From Shewanella sp. NFH-SH190041 (GTDB taxonomy: Bacteria; Pseudomonadota; Gammaproteobacteria; Enterobacterales; Shewanellaceae), in NCBI RefSeq assembly GCF_024363255.1, contig NZ_AP026070.1, positions 1,674,001 to 1,738,000 on the forward strand: a stretch of 64,000 bases of DNA, in the 5' to 3' direction. Positions 9,003 through 18,968 of the stretch are shown piece by piece. Under the pieces are notes generated by a model, which did no database searches, had not been told where the DNA came from, and saw only the letters and a program-made list of their open reading frames with translations. The stretch's first letter is position 1. Each line of letters begins with the position of its first letter. The position numbers were made by a program, and so were the translations under genes.

Positions 9003-10211
9003 ATGAAACTGAACATACTGACTGGATTGGTTGCCCTTGCTATGAGCTCGGGCGCAGCTGCGGCTGGGCACATTGATGCCCGCAGTGCAGGTATGGCCGG
9101 GGTTGGGATCGCCAGTGGTGATTATACCCGAGCAAATCTGAACCCCGCTTTGCTCACTCGTTTTCAAGATAATGATGATTTTTATGTGAAATTAGCAGCG
9201 GGTGTCCATGCACGTGATTATCAGGATGCTATTGACCATGTTGATGATGTGCAAAAGCAATTAGATGACTTTCAACATCTTGTTAATAATAGTATCGCGC
9301 GGCAGCAGTTTAATCAGACAGAATTAGAAAATGCGGCAGATAATCTGACTCGTAGCCTGAAAAAACTGGACGATATTAAACTTAATGGTGATGCGGGATT
9401 AGATCTGGCATTTTATCTGCCCTCTAATACATTAGCTGCAGGATTGAGTATTGGTACGCAAATTTGGGCTAATGGTAATTTTGAATATGATCCAAATGAT
9501 GAACATCTGATTGAGAATGCGTTGGCGACGGGGCAATTTAACCAAAATGCTATCAAATCTGATGGATTAGTCCGCTCGGTGGCCGTGACTGAAATTGCGC
9601 TGAGTTTAGCGACTAAGTTGTCAATTCCAGTTATTGGGCATCTGGCATTGGGCGTCACACCAAAAGCTCAGCGGATGGATAGTTATGCTTATATTGCCAC
9701 TATGAGTAATTATGAAAATGACGATTTTTTTGAAGATCGTTATATGAGTAATGAAACTGCGTTTAACCTGGATATCGGGCTACATGGTGAGGTGGGACCA
9801 GTACAACTAGGGTTGGTTGCCCGTAACTTGATTGAACATGAAATTGTCAATGTCGCTGGGGAGCATTTATCATTAAAGCCGACCGTGACAGCAGGAGCCT
9901 CGGTACAATGGCTAGGGATGACCTTGGCTGCGGATGTTGATTTGATTGAAGACAAATCTTTTGTGCTAGAAAACACAAAAGAGATCTTTATGCTACCACG
10001 ACAGTGGGCCAGAATCGGCGCAGAAGTGGATATCTTTGAACAGGCACAATTGCGGGCTGGCTTTAAAACCGATATGACGGGTAATTATGAAAATCTGTTT
10101 ACTGTTGGCTTAGGTTTATCGCCTTTCGACTTGTTGACACTGGATCTGGCAGGGCAGTTTGGCCGTAATGATGAACGGGGCGCTGCATTACAGTTGGGCT
10201 TTAAGTTCTAA
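9003..10211 (+). CDS. TraF_2-family exported protein (annotated elsewhere as conjugal transfer TraF)
   Basis: A 402-residue protein with a signal peptide (MKLNILTGLVALAMSSGAAAA) followed by ARSAGMAGVGIASGDYTRANLNPALL, the pattern seen in PF13729 TraF_2 proteins and in FadL/PorV-like outer-membrane beta barrels. The C-terminal part alternates strands and ends LQLGFKF, with a terminal aromatic residue as in outer-membrane barrels. Despite the name, no conjugation genes are nearby, and a chromosomal outer-membrane role is more likely. The second of two adjacent ATGs was chosen because GGAG then lies five bases upstream. A terminator shared with the next gene follows. Confidence 0.75.
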   Translation: MKLNILTGLVALAMSSGAAAAGHIDARSAGMAGVGIASGDYTRANLNPALLTRFQDNDDFYVKLAAGVHARDYQDAIDHVDDVQKQLDDFQHLVNNSIARQQFNQTELENAADNLTRSLKKLDDIKLNGDAGLDLAFYLPSNTLAAGLSIGTQIWANGNFEYDPNDEHLIENALATGQFNQNAIKSDGLVRSVAVTEIALSLATKLSIPVIGHLALGVTPKAQRMDSYAYIATMSNYENDDFFEDRYMSNETAFNLDIGLHGEVGPVQLGLVARNLIEHEIVNVAGEHLSLKPTVTAGASVQWLGMTLAADVDLIEDKSFVLENTKEIFMLPRQWARIGAEVDIFEQAQLRAGFKTDMTGNYENLFTVGLGLSPFDLLTLDLAGQFGRNDERGAALQLGFKF

Positions 10212-10266
10212 CCCTCATGGCTAACGGTTTACCGCAGATGGTGAGTTTGCGGTATATCGATAAAGT

Positions 10267-10290
10267 AAAGGGAGCAATTGTGCTCCCTTT
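10267..10290. terminator. Terminator between the TraF-type gene and the Dyp peroxidase
   Basis: Perfect 10-bp stem AAAGGGAGCA/TGCTCCCTTT with loop ATTG. A and T runs on both sides make it usable in either direction. Confidence 0.8.
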
Positions 10291-10338
10291 GTTGATCTTG
10301 CTTAAAGCGCTCTTATTTAAAGCGGTTTGGCTTGGTGA

Positions 10339-11280
10339 TTATTCATCATCAAACTGATCTAAGAACGCTTGTGATGGCATAAAGAACAAACAACCGGTTT
10401 TGGCTTCGACAAAGTCCAGCAGTCTGTCATAGTGGCCATTTTCATCGGCGGTAATCATCTGCCCCATAGACGTTTCAATCACAGAAGGTGTGGCGGCAAA
10501 ACCCACAAACATGGTGCCGTGTTCCATGGCATTACCATATGGACGGTTTTGACGCAGCATCTTAATTTCTTCGCCATCAATTTCCACTTTACTTTTGGCA
10601 TTGTGGGCCCAAGCCGGTTTAACATCATCGCTCAGTTCAATGTTGTCCATTTTGGTACGGCCAACAACTTGTTCCTGATAAATCGTGGTTTGTTGATCCC
10701 ATAATCCTTGACGGTCAACATAACGTTGTACGTGCAGGTAACTGCCGCCTTGGTGCAGTTCAATATCATTGTTAACCAATACAGCTTCAGTACGCTCATC
10801 GCCCTTAGGGTTTTCAGTACCGTCAACAAAATCAATCATGTCACGGTTATCTAAGTATTTATAGCCTTGGATATCTTCAGTTAACTCGGCAAACTCTAAA
10901 AAGGCACCGCGAATGTATTTGGCCGCTTGAAAGTTCAAATCCATGCGCTCAGATTTGATCATGACAAAGATATCACCGGCAGTCGAAGGGAATAGCCGAT
11001 CACCATTACGCATTTCTGGGAAGGTGTGTAGCTCCATTGGTACGGGCTGTGTCGGGAATAATATTGGCCAAGCGTGAGCAGAAAAGCCGATGGAGACAGA
11101 TAAATTGGCATCCAGATCTTTTTGATTGATGGATTTTTCAATACCGCCCAGATCGCCGAGTGCATCACCGATATCGTCGGCACAGTCACTGTCTGCTTTG
11201 AGGCAGAAAGTCAGATATTCGACATGGGAGGTTGGATTGGATAGCACACCAGGCTGTGCTAGCACTGCAAGTTCACTCAT
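10339..11280 (-). CDS. Dyp-type heme peroxidase (TyrA/YfeX-like)
   Basis: Dye-decolorising heme peroxidase that uses hydrogen peroxide. Start set at the ATG of MSELAVLAQPG, preceded by GGAGAT; a longer ORF adds 24 unsupported residues. The 313-residue protein carries the family signature DFVDGTENP with catalytic Asp153 and a likely proximal heme ligand His226 in AWAHNAK. It lacks a signal peptide, so it is cytoplasmic as in the YfeX/TyrA subgroup (a Shewanella TyrA structure is known). The gene stands alone and converges with the TraF-type gene. Confidence 0.92.
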   Translation of the reverse strand: MSELAVLAQPGVLSNPTSHVEYLTFCLKADSDCADDIGDALGDLGGIEKSINQKDLDANLSVSIGFSAHAWPILFPTQPVPMELHTFPEMRNGDRLFPSTAGDIFVMIKSERMDLNFQAAKYIRGAFLEFAELTEDIQGYKYLDNRDMIDFVDGTENPKGDERTEAVLVNNDIELHQGGSYLHVQRYVDRQGLWDQQTTIYQEQVVGRTKMDNIELSDDVKPAWAHNAKSKVEIDGEEIKMLRQNRPYGNAMEHGTMFVGFAATPSVIETSMGQMITADENGHYDRLLDFVEAKTGCLFFMPSQAFLDQFDDE

Positions 11281-11602
11281 AGATGTATCTCCATCAAATA
11301 CATAAATTGATTCGATAATGCCCGCCACAGAAAAACTCCGCATCGAGCTCAAAAAGAAGCTTAACTCACTATACGCCTTCAGAAAAGAAAGTGGAATCAG
11401 CTGCTTGTCAACTTATAGTAAGTGGTGAACAAACCATCTTTTCCATTGTCACCCGCCAGTATAGTGTTGTGGCTAGTGATATTTTATGCCTCTTTCCATG
11501 TTTATTTTGCCAGTGCGGTTGGTTGAGCAGGTTTAAGCGACATGTCATAAATGCCCATCTGGGTTATCCGGAGATGGGCGACAGGGACTGGACCAAACTA
11601 TC
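11281..11602. other. Intergenic region between bioA end and dyp start
   Basis: About 320 bp without a convincing gene. It should hold the dyp promoter near its left end and a weak bioA terminator (separate entry) near its right end. A 71-codon rightward ORF here (11391-11606) has no family resemblance and overlaps the bioA stop. Confidence 0.5.
11553..11579 (-). terminator. Hairpin downstream of bioA
   Basis: Inverted repeat GCCCATCT/AGATGGGC with an 11-base spacer, followed on the minus strand by ATTTATG, 24 bp past the bioA stop. The T-run is poor. Confidence 0.45.
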
Positions 11603-12925
11603 TTAGCCGTGACAGAAACTCCCAGGGGCCATTGGCGCGATAGAAAGCATCTCGGTTACCTTGAGCATGGCATCAGTAAGGGTTGTCAGTTGTGTCTGAC
11701 TGATTATATAAGGCGGCATAATGTAAATCACATGGCCAAATGGGCGGATCCAAACGCCAAGTTCGACAAATGCCTGCTGCAATTTGGCGGTATTGACGGC
11801 CTGATGCAGTTCTATCACGCCAACAGCGCCTAATACTCGGACATCTTTGACGGCAGCAAGCTTCCTTGCGGGTGCCAGATGTTGCTGTAGATGCGCCTCA
11901 ATAGCATCTACCTGAGCTTGCCAGTCAGTGTCTGCCAGCAGTGACAGGCTGGCATTGGCTGCGGCGCAAGCCAATGGGTTCCCCATAAACGTGGGGCCAT
12001 GCATAAAGACGCCGGCTGGTGATGCGCTGATGCCATTAGCTACCTCATCACTGCACAGGGTTGCGGCCAAGCTGATATGGCCGCCGGTGAGCGCTTTGCC
12101 CAGACACATAATATCCGGCTCAACCTCGGCATGCTCACAGGCAAATAATTTACCTGTGCGCCCAAAGCCGGTGGCGATTTCATCGGCGATCAGCAACACA
12201 TCAAACTGATCGCACAGTTGCCGGATTAACTGCAGATATGCCGGTGGGTAAAAGTTCATCGCCCCGGCGCCTTGCATAATCGGCTCGAGAATAATGGCGG
12301 CCAGTTGCTGGTGATGCTCAGCAAATATTTGGGTGATTTTATCCCGCTCACTGTCAGTTAATGGCTGGGTAAATCCATAGTGTGGTGCTGGGGCAAACAA
12401 CCTGGGGGTAACCGCATCACCAAACATAGTATGCATGCCGCCTTCGGGATCGCAGACACTCATAGCGGCAAAGGTATCACCGTGATAACCATGTTTAATG
12501 GTCAGTATCTGTTGTTTACCCGGTTGCTGTCGCCCTTGCCAATATTGCAGAGCCATTTTCATCGCCACTTCCACTGCTACTGAACCGGAGTCGGCAAAAA
12601 ACACCTTGGTCAGTCGTGGACAGGTCATCTCGACCAGTTTACGGGCCAGCTCTACAGCGGGTCTGTGGGTGATGCCGCCGAACATAACATGACTGACTTG
12701 CTGCAGCTGCTTTTCCATCGCCTGCAGGATCTTTGGCTGACTGTAGCCATGGACACATGCCCACCAAGAGCTGGTGCCGTCAATCAGTACCCGCCCATCA
12801 TTCAGGGTCAGTTCACAGCCACTGGCACTGCTTACACCAAAGACGGGTAATGCCTCGGTCATTGAGGTGTAGGGGTGCCAGATATGCTGACGGTCAAACT
12901 CAAAATCGATATAGTTGCTGTTCAT
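11603..12925 (-). CDS. bioA: Adenosylmethionine-8-amino-7-oxononanoate aminotransferase
   Basis: PLP-dependent transaminase that makes 7,8-diaminopelargonate from KAPA using S-adenosylmethionine as amino donor. Start placed at the internal ATG of MNSNYIDFEFDRQHIWHPYTSM because GGTGA lies a few bases upstream; the ORF could begin six codons earlier. About 440 residues. Family landmarks include GTSSWWACVHGY, the GYHGDTFAAMS segment, DEIATGFGRTG and the PLP lysine in LGKALTGGHISL. It is transcribed divergently from bioBFCD across a candidate BirA operator. Confidence 0.96.
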   Translation of the reverse strand: MNSNYIDFEFDRQHIWHPYTSMTEALPVFGVSSASGCELTLNDGRVLIDGTSSWWACVHGYSQPKILQAMEKQLQQVSHVMFGGITHRPAVELARKLVEMTCPRLTKVFFADSGSVAVEVAMKMALQYWQGRQQPGKQQILTIKHGYHGDTFAAMSVCDPEGGMHTMFGDAVTPRLFAPAPHYGFTQPLTDSERDKITQIFAEHHQQLAAIILEPIMQGAGAMNFYPPAYLQLIRQLCDQFDVLLIADEIATGFGRTGKLFACEHAEVEPDIMCLGKALTGGHISLAATLCSDEVANGISASPAGVFMHGPTFMGNPLACAAANASLSLLADTDWQAQVDAIEAHLQQHLAPARKLAAVKDVRVLGAVGVIELHQAVNTAKLQQAFVELGVWIRPFGHVIYIMPPYIISQTQLTTLTDAMLKVTEMLSIAPMAPGSFCHG

Positions 12926-12938
12926 TATTTCACCATTA

Positions 12939-12967
12939 GTCAACCATTAACCTTGACTCACGTTGAC
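12939..12967. promoter_or_regulatory. Candidate BirA operator in the bioA-bioB divergent region
   Basis: Inverted half sites GTCAAC (12939-12944) and GTTGAC (12962-12967) separated by 17 bp resemble the BirA two-half-site operator (GTMAAC...GTTKAC type). The right half overlaps the -35 of the rightward promoter and the left half lies 14 bp from the bioA start, so one bound BirA could repress both directions (inference). Confidence 0.5.
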
Positions 12968-12990
12968 AGTTTACGGCCTGCCGTTATGCT
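12963..12990 (+). promoter_or_regulatory. Candidate bioBFCD promoter
   Basis: TTGACA (12963-12968), a 16-bp spacer and TATGCT (12985-12990). The -35 overlaps the putative BirA half site. The predicted leader to bioB is about 150 nt. Confidence 0.5.
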
Positions 12991-13146
12991 AGCCAAGATA
13001 AAAACCAGCATACCAAGCCAGAGATAAGCTGATGTCTGCCAACGGCATTATGATATTTCAGATGTCGTTATGGTGTCAGCAAATCGTGATAGCAGGCCGC
13101 TCGCGGCAGAAAATTTTTGGTATATAACAGTCAGGAAAGTATTGTC

Positions 13147-14199
13147 ATGTTACAAATTGAAGTGCGTCATGATTGGCGCCGGGAAGAAATTGAAGCGCTG
13201 TTTGCCCTGCCGATGAATGATTTATTGTTCCAAGCCCAGACCATCCATCGCCAGAGTTTTGATCCCAATGAAGTGCAGATAAGCCGCCTGCTGTCGATTA
13301 AAACCGGGGCCTGCCCAGAAGATTGTAAATATTGCCCACAAAGTGCCCGTTATGATACTGGACTGGAGAAAGAGCGTCTGATGGAAATGGAGCTGGTGCT
13401 GACGGAAGCGCGCAGTGCCAAGGCCGCCGGGGCCAGTCGTTTTTGTATGGGAGCTGCTTGGCGTAACCCAAAAGCGAAAGATATGCCTTATCTGACCCAG
13501 ATGGTGCGGGAAGTCAAAGCATTGGGAATGGAAACTTGCATGACGCTGGGGATGCTTAGCCCGCAGCAGGCTGGAGAGTTGGCTGAGGCCGGGCTTGATT
13601 ATTACAACCATAATCTCGATACCTCTCCGGAGTTTTATGGCGATATTATTACTACGCGCACCTATCAGGACCGACTCGATACCTTGTCCAATGTTCGCGC
13701 AGCAGGGATGAAAGTTTGCTCCGGGGGTATTGTTGGTATGGGGGAGCAGCAAACCGATCGCGCCGGCTTGATCCAGCAGTTGGCCAATATGGAAAAACAC
13801 CCAGATTCTGTGCCCATCAATATGCTGGTTAAAGTGGCCGGTACCCCGCTGGCAACTCAAGACGATTTAGATCCGCTGGAGTTTGTTCGCACTATCGCGG
13901 TTGCCCGTATTGTGATGCCGAAATCCCGGGTACGCTTATCCGCTGGGCGAGAAAGCATGTCAGATGAAATGCAGGCTATGTGTTTTTTTGCTGGCGCAAA
14001 TTCAATTTTTTATGGCTGTAAGCTGCTGACGACGCCTAATCCGGAAGAGAATACCGATATGCAGTTGTTTGCCAAACTGGGGCTGAAGCCTGAGCAAGGG
14101 AGCGCGGCGCAATTGGAGCAGGACGAAACCCTGTTGGAGCAGGCTGCGGCGCGTCGAGATAAAGCCGATAACCTGTTTTATGATGCCGCAGCACTGTAA
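13147..14199 (+). CDS. bioB: Biotin synthase
   Basis: Radical-SAM enzyme that inserts sulfur into dethiobiotin. The CxxxCxxC cluster is Cys56, Cys60, Cys63 in [16 protein letters not shown]. Further downstream are the family segments [11 protein letters not shown] and [14 protein letters not shown] and the [2Fe-2S]-site region including RVRLSAGRE. Start chosen at ATG of [10 protein letters not shown], with AGGAAAG upstream, giving 350 residues like other BioB; ten more codons are open upstream. The TAATG overlap with bioF shows tight operon structure. Confidence 0.96.
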   Translation: MLQIEVRHDWRREEIEALFALPMNDLLFQAQTIHRQSFDPNEVQISRLLSIKTGACPEDCKYCPQSARYDTGLEKERLMEMELVLTEARSAKAAGASRFCMGAAWRNPKAKDMPYLTQMVREVKALGMETCMTLGMLSPQQAGELAEAGLDYYNHNLDTSPEFYGDIITTRTYQDRLDTLSNVRAAGMKVCSGGIVGMGEQQTDRAGLIQQLANMEKHPDSVPINMLVKVAGTPLATQDDLDPLEFVRTIAVARIVMPKSRVRLSAGRESMSDEMQAMCFFAGANSIFYGCKLLTTPNPEENTDMQLFAKLGLKPEQGSAAQLEQDETLLEQAAARRDKADNLFYDAAAL

Positions 14200-15365
14200 T
14201 GACAGATAAGATGTTGCCTATTCAAGATGACGCTGCTGCACCTGATGTACTGCAGCAGCGAATGGCTGAGCGAATGGCCCAACTGCAAGAACAGGGCTTA
14301 CTGCGTCAGCGGACGGTATATCGCGCTCCGGTTAACTTTGCCGCCAATGATTATCTGGCCTTGGCTTCGTCTCCCGCATTGGCCGATGCCGCGATGCAGG
14401 CTTTGCAACGCGGCGTGGGGTGCGGCAGTGGCGCATCTGCACTGGTCAGTGGCTATCAGAGTGAACATCTTGCGTTGGAGCAGGCGCTGTGTCAGCACAC
14501 CGGCCATGAAGCCGCATTACTGTTTTGCTCTGGTTTCAGTGCCAATCAGGCGCTGTTAAAAACCCTGTTTCAGCCGGGCGATACGGTACTGAGTGATAAA
14601 TTAATTCATGCCTCTGTGATCGATGGCGCGAAAGATGCCGGCGTCACGTTGCGCCGTTTTTTGCACAATGATGCGGACAGCGCGACCAGGTTAGCTGCGA
14701 AGCATCGGCCGCTGGCACTGATCACTGAAAGTGTTTTTAGTATGGATGGTGATTGTGCACCGCTGATGGCACTGCGACAGATTGCAGATCAGCAAGGCGC
14801 TTGGCTGATTGTCGATGATGCCCACGGTTTTGGCACTCCCGTCACGTTTCCTGACATCGGCTCACAGCCCTGTGATGCCCGCTATGCGGATATACAGCTA
14901 ATTACATTTGGTAAGGCTATGGGCTGCCAAGGGGCCGCTTTACTGGGAAGTCAGGCATTGATTGATTTTATGGTGGCAAACTGCCGCCATTATATCTATT
15001 CCACTGCCTTGTCTCCTTTGGCTGCCGCGACCGCTTTGGCCGCGTTGACCTTAATGCAAGATCACCGCCTTTGTCAGCAACTGGCAGAGAATATTACCTA
15101 TTTTCGCCAGCGTTGTGCCCATGTTGGCATAGCGCTTACTGCATCGGTAACGGCGATTCAGCCCGTGATTATCGGCGACAGCCACCGTACCTTGGCCATT
15201 GCGCAGCAATTGCGTGGCGCGGGGTTTGCTGTCGGGGCGATTCGCCCCCCCACGGTTCCCCGTGGCAGTGCCAGACTACGTATCACACTCAATGCGGGTC
15301 ACAGCCAAGCTCAGATAGATGCCTTTATTACGGCGCTACAACAGGCGTTGGCAGCTCACCGCTAA
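14199..15365 (+). CDS. bioF: 8-amino-7-oxononanoate synthase
   Basis: PLP-dependent condensing enzyme joining pimeloyl-ACP and alanine. The 388-residue protein shows the alpha-oxoamine synthase core: GVGCGSGASALVSGYQSEH, VDDAHGFG, and the PLP lysine in ITFGKAMGCQGAALLG. Its ATG overlaps the bioB stop by one base. The C-terminal IRPPTVPRGSARLRITLNAGH is typical of BioF. It is the second gene of bioBFCD. Confidence 0.95.
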   Translation: MTDKMLPIQDDAAAPDVLQQRMAERMAQLQEQGLLRQRTVYRAPVNFAANDYLALASSPALADAAMQALQRGVGCGSGASALVSGYQSEHLALEQALCQHTGHEAALLFCSGFSANQALLKTLFQPGDTVLSDKLIHASVIDGAKDAGVTLRRFLHNDADSATRLAAKHRPLALITESVFSMDGDCAPLMALRQIADQQGAWLIVDDAHGFGTPVTFPDIGSQPCDARYADIQLITFGKAMGCQGAALLGSQALIDFMVANCRHYIYSTALSPLAAATALAALTLMQDHRLCQQLAENITYFRQRCAHVGIALTASVTAIQPVIIGDSHRTLAIAQQLRGAGFAVGAIRPPTVPRGSARLRITLNAGHSQAQIDAFITALQQALAAHR

Positions 15366-15418
15366 TCCAATTTGTCATTAACAGTAAAAACAATTTATAG
15401 GCTTATCAGCGGTAACCG

Positions 15419-16318
15419 ATGAAGAATAAGCGACAGACTCTCCCTGCTGACCCGCAGGTCAATCAGGTTTTAACGCAACCTTGCCATACTCAGCAAGCAA
15501 AACAGGCCGATAGCGATAATCAATCGGCGCTGCAGCGGCGTATTGCTCGGCAGTTTTCTCAGGCGGCTGATGTATATGCCAAACACAATGTCTTGCAGCT
15601 GCGCACTGCGAGCATGTTGCAATCCAATGCTGATTTATCCGGTATCGTTCTGGATATTGGTGCTGGGCCGGGTACGGCCTTTCCCGCTGCGCAGCAGGTT
15701 ATTGCTGTGGATATTGCCGTAGGTATGCTGCTGAAACTTGGCTGCAATTTTCCGGACTATACCGCTTTATGTGCTGATGCGATGGCGTTGCCATTAGCTG
15801 ATAACAGTATCCAGACTGTGTATTCCAACCTCGCTCTACAGTGGTGTAGTGATTTTCCCCAGGCATTAGCGGAGATTTATCGGGTATTACAGCCCGGTGG
15901 CCATTGTTATGTGTCGCTGATCACCGCAGGCAGTTTGCCTCAACTTGAGTATCTGGGGCTAAGGTGTAACGCCTTTGCGACGGCAAATGACATTGATGCG
16001 CAGATAAACAGCTTGCCTTGGCAGCAAAGTCAAATACAGCAACAGACAGTCACTGTGCACTTTGCGCAATTAACGGCGTTGCTGCAGTCTCTTAAAGGGA
16101 TAGGCGCTTCTGCTCCAGGGCCACGGGAAGCTGCAGTTGGGCAGGTTACTGATGAGAAAAGCAATTCAAATAATGACGGTCACACTGTGGCGACGACAGC
16201 GGCTGGGTTAAAAGGGCGAGGCTTTTTACACCAATTACAGCGGCGGGCAGAAACATTACGCACTGATGCTGGATTGCCACTTGATTACCAAGTATTGACC
16301 TTTTGCTGCCAGAAGTAA
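15419..16318 (+). CDS. bioC: Malonyl-ACP O-methyltransferase
   Basis: SAM-dependent methyltransferase that starts pimelate synthesis by masking malonyl-ACP as a methyl ester. SAM motif I is VLDIGAGPGTAFPA at about residue 77-90; the region QRRIARQFSQAADVYAKHNVLQ before it matches BioC N-termini. At 299 residues it is longer than the usual ~250. The surplus is a roughly 40-residue polar N-terminal tail and an inserted Ser/Asn-rich stretch near residues 225-262. No bioH esterase gene is in the window. It lies 53 bp after bioF, in the same operon. Confidence 0.9.
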   Translation: MKNKRQTLPADPQVNQVLTQPCHTQQAKQADSDNQSALQRRIARQFSQAADVYAKHNVLQLRTASMLQSNADLSGIVLDIGAGPGTAFPAAQQVIAVDIAVGMLLKLGCNFPDYTALCADAMALPLADNSIQTVYSNLALQWCSDFPQALAEIYRVLQPGGHCYVSLITAGSLPQLEYLGLRCNAFATANDIDAQINSLPWQQSQIQQQTVTVHFAQLTALLQSLKGIGASAPGPREAAVGQVTDEKSNSNNDGHTVATTAAGLKGRGFLHQLQRRAETLRTDAGLPLDYQVLTFCCQK

Positions 16319-16365
16319 TGTCACCGTAAGTGGGCAAAATAACTGCGTTTAAATAGGAATAATCC

Positions 16366-17073
16366 ATGATTTATTTTGTGACTGGTACTGATACCGACAG
16401 TGGTAAAACGTTAGTGTCATCAGCGTTGCTGCATCTAGCATCTCAGCTGCGACATCAGGATGACTCGCCTTGGCAGACCTTGGGTATTAAGCCTGTTGCA
16501 TCCGGTTGTGAGCAGACTGCCGAGGGGCTACGTAATAGTGATGCACTGGCTTTGCAGGCTCAGTCGAGTGTTCAACTGGATTATCGACAGGTTAATCCCT
16601 TCAGTTTTACGCCAGCGATTGCTCCACATATTGTGGCTGCGCAGGAGGGGGTGGATATCAGTCCAGAAGCGCTTCACGCCGCGCTGGATATACCGCGTTA
16701 TCAAGAGACAGATTTTACTTTGATTGAAGGTGCGGGAGGCTGGCGCTTACCATTAGGTAACCAGCGTATGATGCCTGAGTTGGTTCAGACTCTGCAGTTA
16801 CCGGTGATCTTGGTGGTGGGGATGAAGCTTGGTTGCTTGAACCATGCAGTGCTGACCCAGGAAGCAATTTTGGCTGATGGGTTGCAAATTACCGGTTGGG
16901 TAGCTAATCAGGTTGATGGTGAGATGCAGTATGTCGCAGAAAATCTGGCTGAATTAACTGAATTGATGTCTGCCCCCTGTTTAGGGGTGATCCCCCATTT
17001 AGCCTCGCCTCAAGTAGATGTTGCCAGTGAATATCTGACGTTACCTCATTTGTTGCGCCATAACGGCAAATAA
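16366..17073 (+). CDS. bioD: Dethiobiotin synthetase
   Basis: ATP-dependent enzyme closing the ureido ring of dethiobiotin. The 235-residue protein opens with the P-loop TGTDTDSGKTLVSSALL (about 6-22), followed by KPVASGCEQT and the magnesium/ATP loop IEGAGGWRLPL. It is the last gene of the bioBFCD operon, 47 bp after bioC, and a hairpin follows. Confidence 0.95.
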   Translation: MIYFVTGTDTDSGKTLVSSALLHLASQLRHQDDSPWQTLGIKPVASGCEQTAEGLRNSDALALQAQSSVQLDYRQVNPFSFTPAIAPHIVAAQEGVDISPEALHAALDIPRYQETDFTLIEGAGGWRLPLGNQRMMPELVQTLQLPVILVVGMKLGCLNHAVLTQEAILADGLQITGWVANQVDGEMQYVAENLAELTELMSAPCLGVIPHLASPQVDVASEYLTLPHLLRHNGK

Positions 17074-17081
17074 AATGGGCA

Positions 17082-17105
17082 AGGGCGCTCCTGTCAGAGC
17101 GCCCT
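17082..17105. terminator. Hairpin between bioD and pepE
   Basis: Perfect 9-bp GC-rich stem AGGGCGCTC/GAGCGCCCT with a 6-base loop between convergent genes. Neither side has a clean immediate T-run, so termination efficiency is uncertain. Confidence 0.5.
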
Positions 17106-17116
17106 AAAAAAGGTTG

Positions 17117-17836
17117 TTATTTTTGTGGTGTCAGCATATGGCTTAAATCACTGCCTGGTGGGATCGGCATTTCCTGTTGGGCGCCGCAGAACAGATAGGC
17201 TTCTTTATCGCCAAGCAGTGTTAGCTTGTTATCTTGTCGCCATAGTGCAGAACCTTCCTGAATTCCGATGACGGGCATAGCGGGGTCAACACAGGTAAAC
17301 TCTTTCAGCCGTTGGGCTCGGGTTTCACCATTGTGGCCACTTTGCACTTGGTTGATATAGTGGGGGTTAATCTGGAAAGGCAATAACCCCAGAGCCTCAA
17401 AGGCTGGTGGCGCAATAATGGGCATATCATTGGTGGTACGGATACTTTGGCCAGTAATATTGGCGCCAGCACTCCAACCAATATAAGGCTTACCTTCTAA
17501 TACAGACTCCCGGATAAGGCCGAGTAAATCATATTGGTACAGCTTACTCAGTAACATAAATGTATTGCCGCCCCCGACAATAATGCCTTCGGCATCGCGA
17601 ATGGCTGTTTTTGCATCGTCATAATTGTGAATGCTGCGCAGATCCAGCGTGAGTGGCGTTAAGGCTTCCGCGACGCGGTGCAGATAATCATCGTAACTCA
17701 GGCTGACGCCAGCATAAGGAATAAAGACCCATTTTTTGGCACGTTGCGTTAGGGGCGCAATTAAGGGCAGGGCATGCTGCAGGTAGGGAGTATTGCCTTC
17801 TCTTGAGGCACTGAGCATCAGGGCATTAATAGTCAT
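17117..17836 (-). CDS. pepE: Dipeptidase E, alpha-aspartyl dipeptidase
   Basis: Serine peptidase of family S51 that cleaves N-terminal aspartyl dipeptides in the cytoplasm. Start set at ATG of [16 protein letters not shown], which has GGAAG nearby; a longer ORF adds 14 residues. The 239-residue product has the nucleophile elbow GWSAGAN and the following RTTNDMPI segment, as in PepE (Ser-His-Asp triad; the His lies in the INPHYINQ region). It converges with bioD. Confidence 0.92.
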   Translation of the reverse strand: MTINALMLSASREGNTPYLQHALPLIAPLTQRAKKWVFIPYAGVSLSYDDYLHRVAEALTPLTLDLRSIHNYDDAKTAIRDAEGIIVGGGNTFMLLSKLYQYDLLGLIRESVLEGKPYIGWSAGANITGQSIRTTNDMPIIAPPAFEALGLLPFQINPHYINQVQSGHNGETRAQRLKEFTCVDPAMPVIGIQEGSALWRQDNKLTLLGDKEAYLFCGAQQEMPIPPGSDLSHMLTPQK

Positions 17837-18004
17837 TACAGCTTCCAAAACAATATGTAAGGAGCTAGACGTTAACAAATTTTGCCCGTTTGGGGTAGAG
17901 ATTGTCCATTTGAGCTAAAAGTGGGTTGGTTTTAATTTTGACTTAAGCAAGTCTGCCTAGACTGCCGCATAATAATAAGCAGACAAAGTGTTTTGCTTTC
18001 TGAC

Positions 18005-18033
18005 CTTGAAAATAAGGCGTTGGCATAGATAAT
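18005..18033 (+). promoter_or_regulatory. Candidate htpX promoter (sigma-70, possibly heat-shock)
   Basis: CTTGAAA (18005-18011) followed after 16 bp by GATAAT (18028-18033) fits a sigma-70 promoter. CTTGAAA is also the RpoH -35 core, but no CCCCAT -10 is seen; GGCAT at 18022 is the nearest. Confidence 0.4.
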
Positions 18034-18081
18034 GTCGCAATACCTATCTTATTTTTATTTTTATCCTTATCAGGAGCGCGA

Positions 18082-18945
18082 ATGACACGTATTTTTTTAT
18101 TGATCATCACTAACCTTGCTGTGCTGTTGGTGGCATCAATTGTAATGAGCCTGTTGGGGGTGAACACCAAGTCTATGGGTGGACTGCTGGTCTTTGCTGC
18201 GATCTTCGGATTCTCCGGCTCTTTTATCTCCCTGTTTATGTCCAAATGGATGGCCAAACGCGCCATGGGCTGTCAGGTTATTGATGTGCCACAAAATGGT
18301 CAGGAACGCTGGCTAGTAGATACTGTTGCCCGTCAGGCGCAACAGGCTGGCATTGCCATGCCAGAAGTGGCTGTATATGACTCACCCGAAATGAATGCTT
18401 TTGCCACTGGCCCAAGTAAAAATAACTCTTTGGTGGCAGTGAGTACCGGTCTGTTGTACGGCATGAGCCCAGATGAAGTGGAAGCTGTACTGGCGCACGA
18501 AGTGAGCCACGTTGCCAACGGTGATATGGTGACCCTAACGTTAATCCAAGGTGTAGTTAATACCTTCGTGATTTTTGCTGCTCGACTGGTTGCTCAGGCA
18601 ATTAATACTTTTGTCTCCAGTAATGATGAAGACGGTGAAGGGTTAGGCACTATTGCTTATATGGCCGTGGTATTTGTACTGGATATTATCTTCGGTATTC
18701 TGGCTTCCTTTGTGGTGGCTTATTTCTCTCGTATTCGTGAATACCGCGCCGATGAAGGCGGTGCACGTCTGGCCGGTAAAGAAAAGATGATTGCAGCACT
18801 GGAACGCCTGCGTATGGGACCAGAAGCTGGCAGTATGCCTGCTAGCATGTCAGCGTTCGGGATTAACGGTAAGCGCTCTATTGCTGAGTTAATGATGAGT
18901 CACCCGCCGCTGGAAAAGCGTATTGAAGCGCTGCGTCACCAATAA
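18082..18945 (+). CDS. htpX: Heat-shock membrane metalloprotease HtpX
   Basis: Inner-membrane zinc protease (M48B) that degrades misfolded membrane proteins together with FtsH. Two N-terminal membrane helices (about 5-25 and 33-55), the zinc motif HEVSH at about 139-143 in [15 protein letters not shown], and two further membrane segments (about 152-172, 190-215) are visible; the third ligand is the Glu in [12 protein letters not shown]. The 287-residue length is standard. The upstream CTTGAAA agrees with stress control, and a clear terminator follows. Confidence 0.96.
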   Translation: MTRIFLLIITNLAVLLVASIVMSLLGVNTKSMGGLLVFAAIFGFSGSFISLFMSKWMAKRAMGCQVIDVPQNGQERWLVDTVARQAQQAGIAMPEVAVYDSPEMNAFATGPSKNNSLVAVSTGLLYGMSPDEVEAVLAHEVSHVANGDMVTLTLIQGVVNTFVIFAARLVAQAINTFVSSNDEDGEGLGTIAYMAVVFVLDIIFGILASFVVAYFSRIREYRADEGGARLAGKEKMIAALERLRMGPEAGSMPASMSAFGINGKRSIAELMMSHPPLEKRIEALRHQ

Positions 18946-18968
18946 TCAATGATGTGTTGGTTTGATCG

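Noticed and set aside
9003..10211. Evidence for a conjugative element from the TraF-type name
   Set aside because: No relaxase, coupling protein or type IV secretion genes are near; the protein looks like a chromosomal outer-membrane family.
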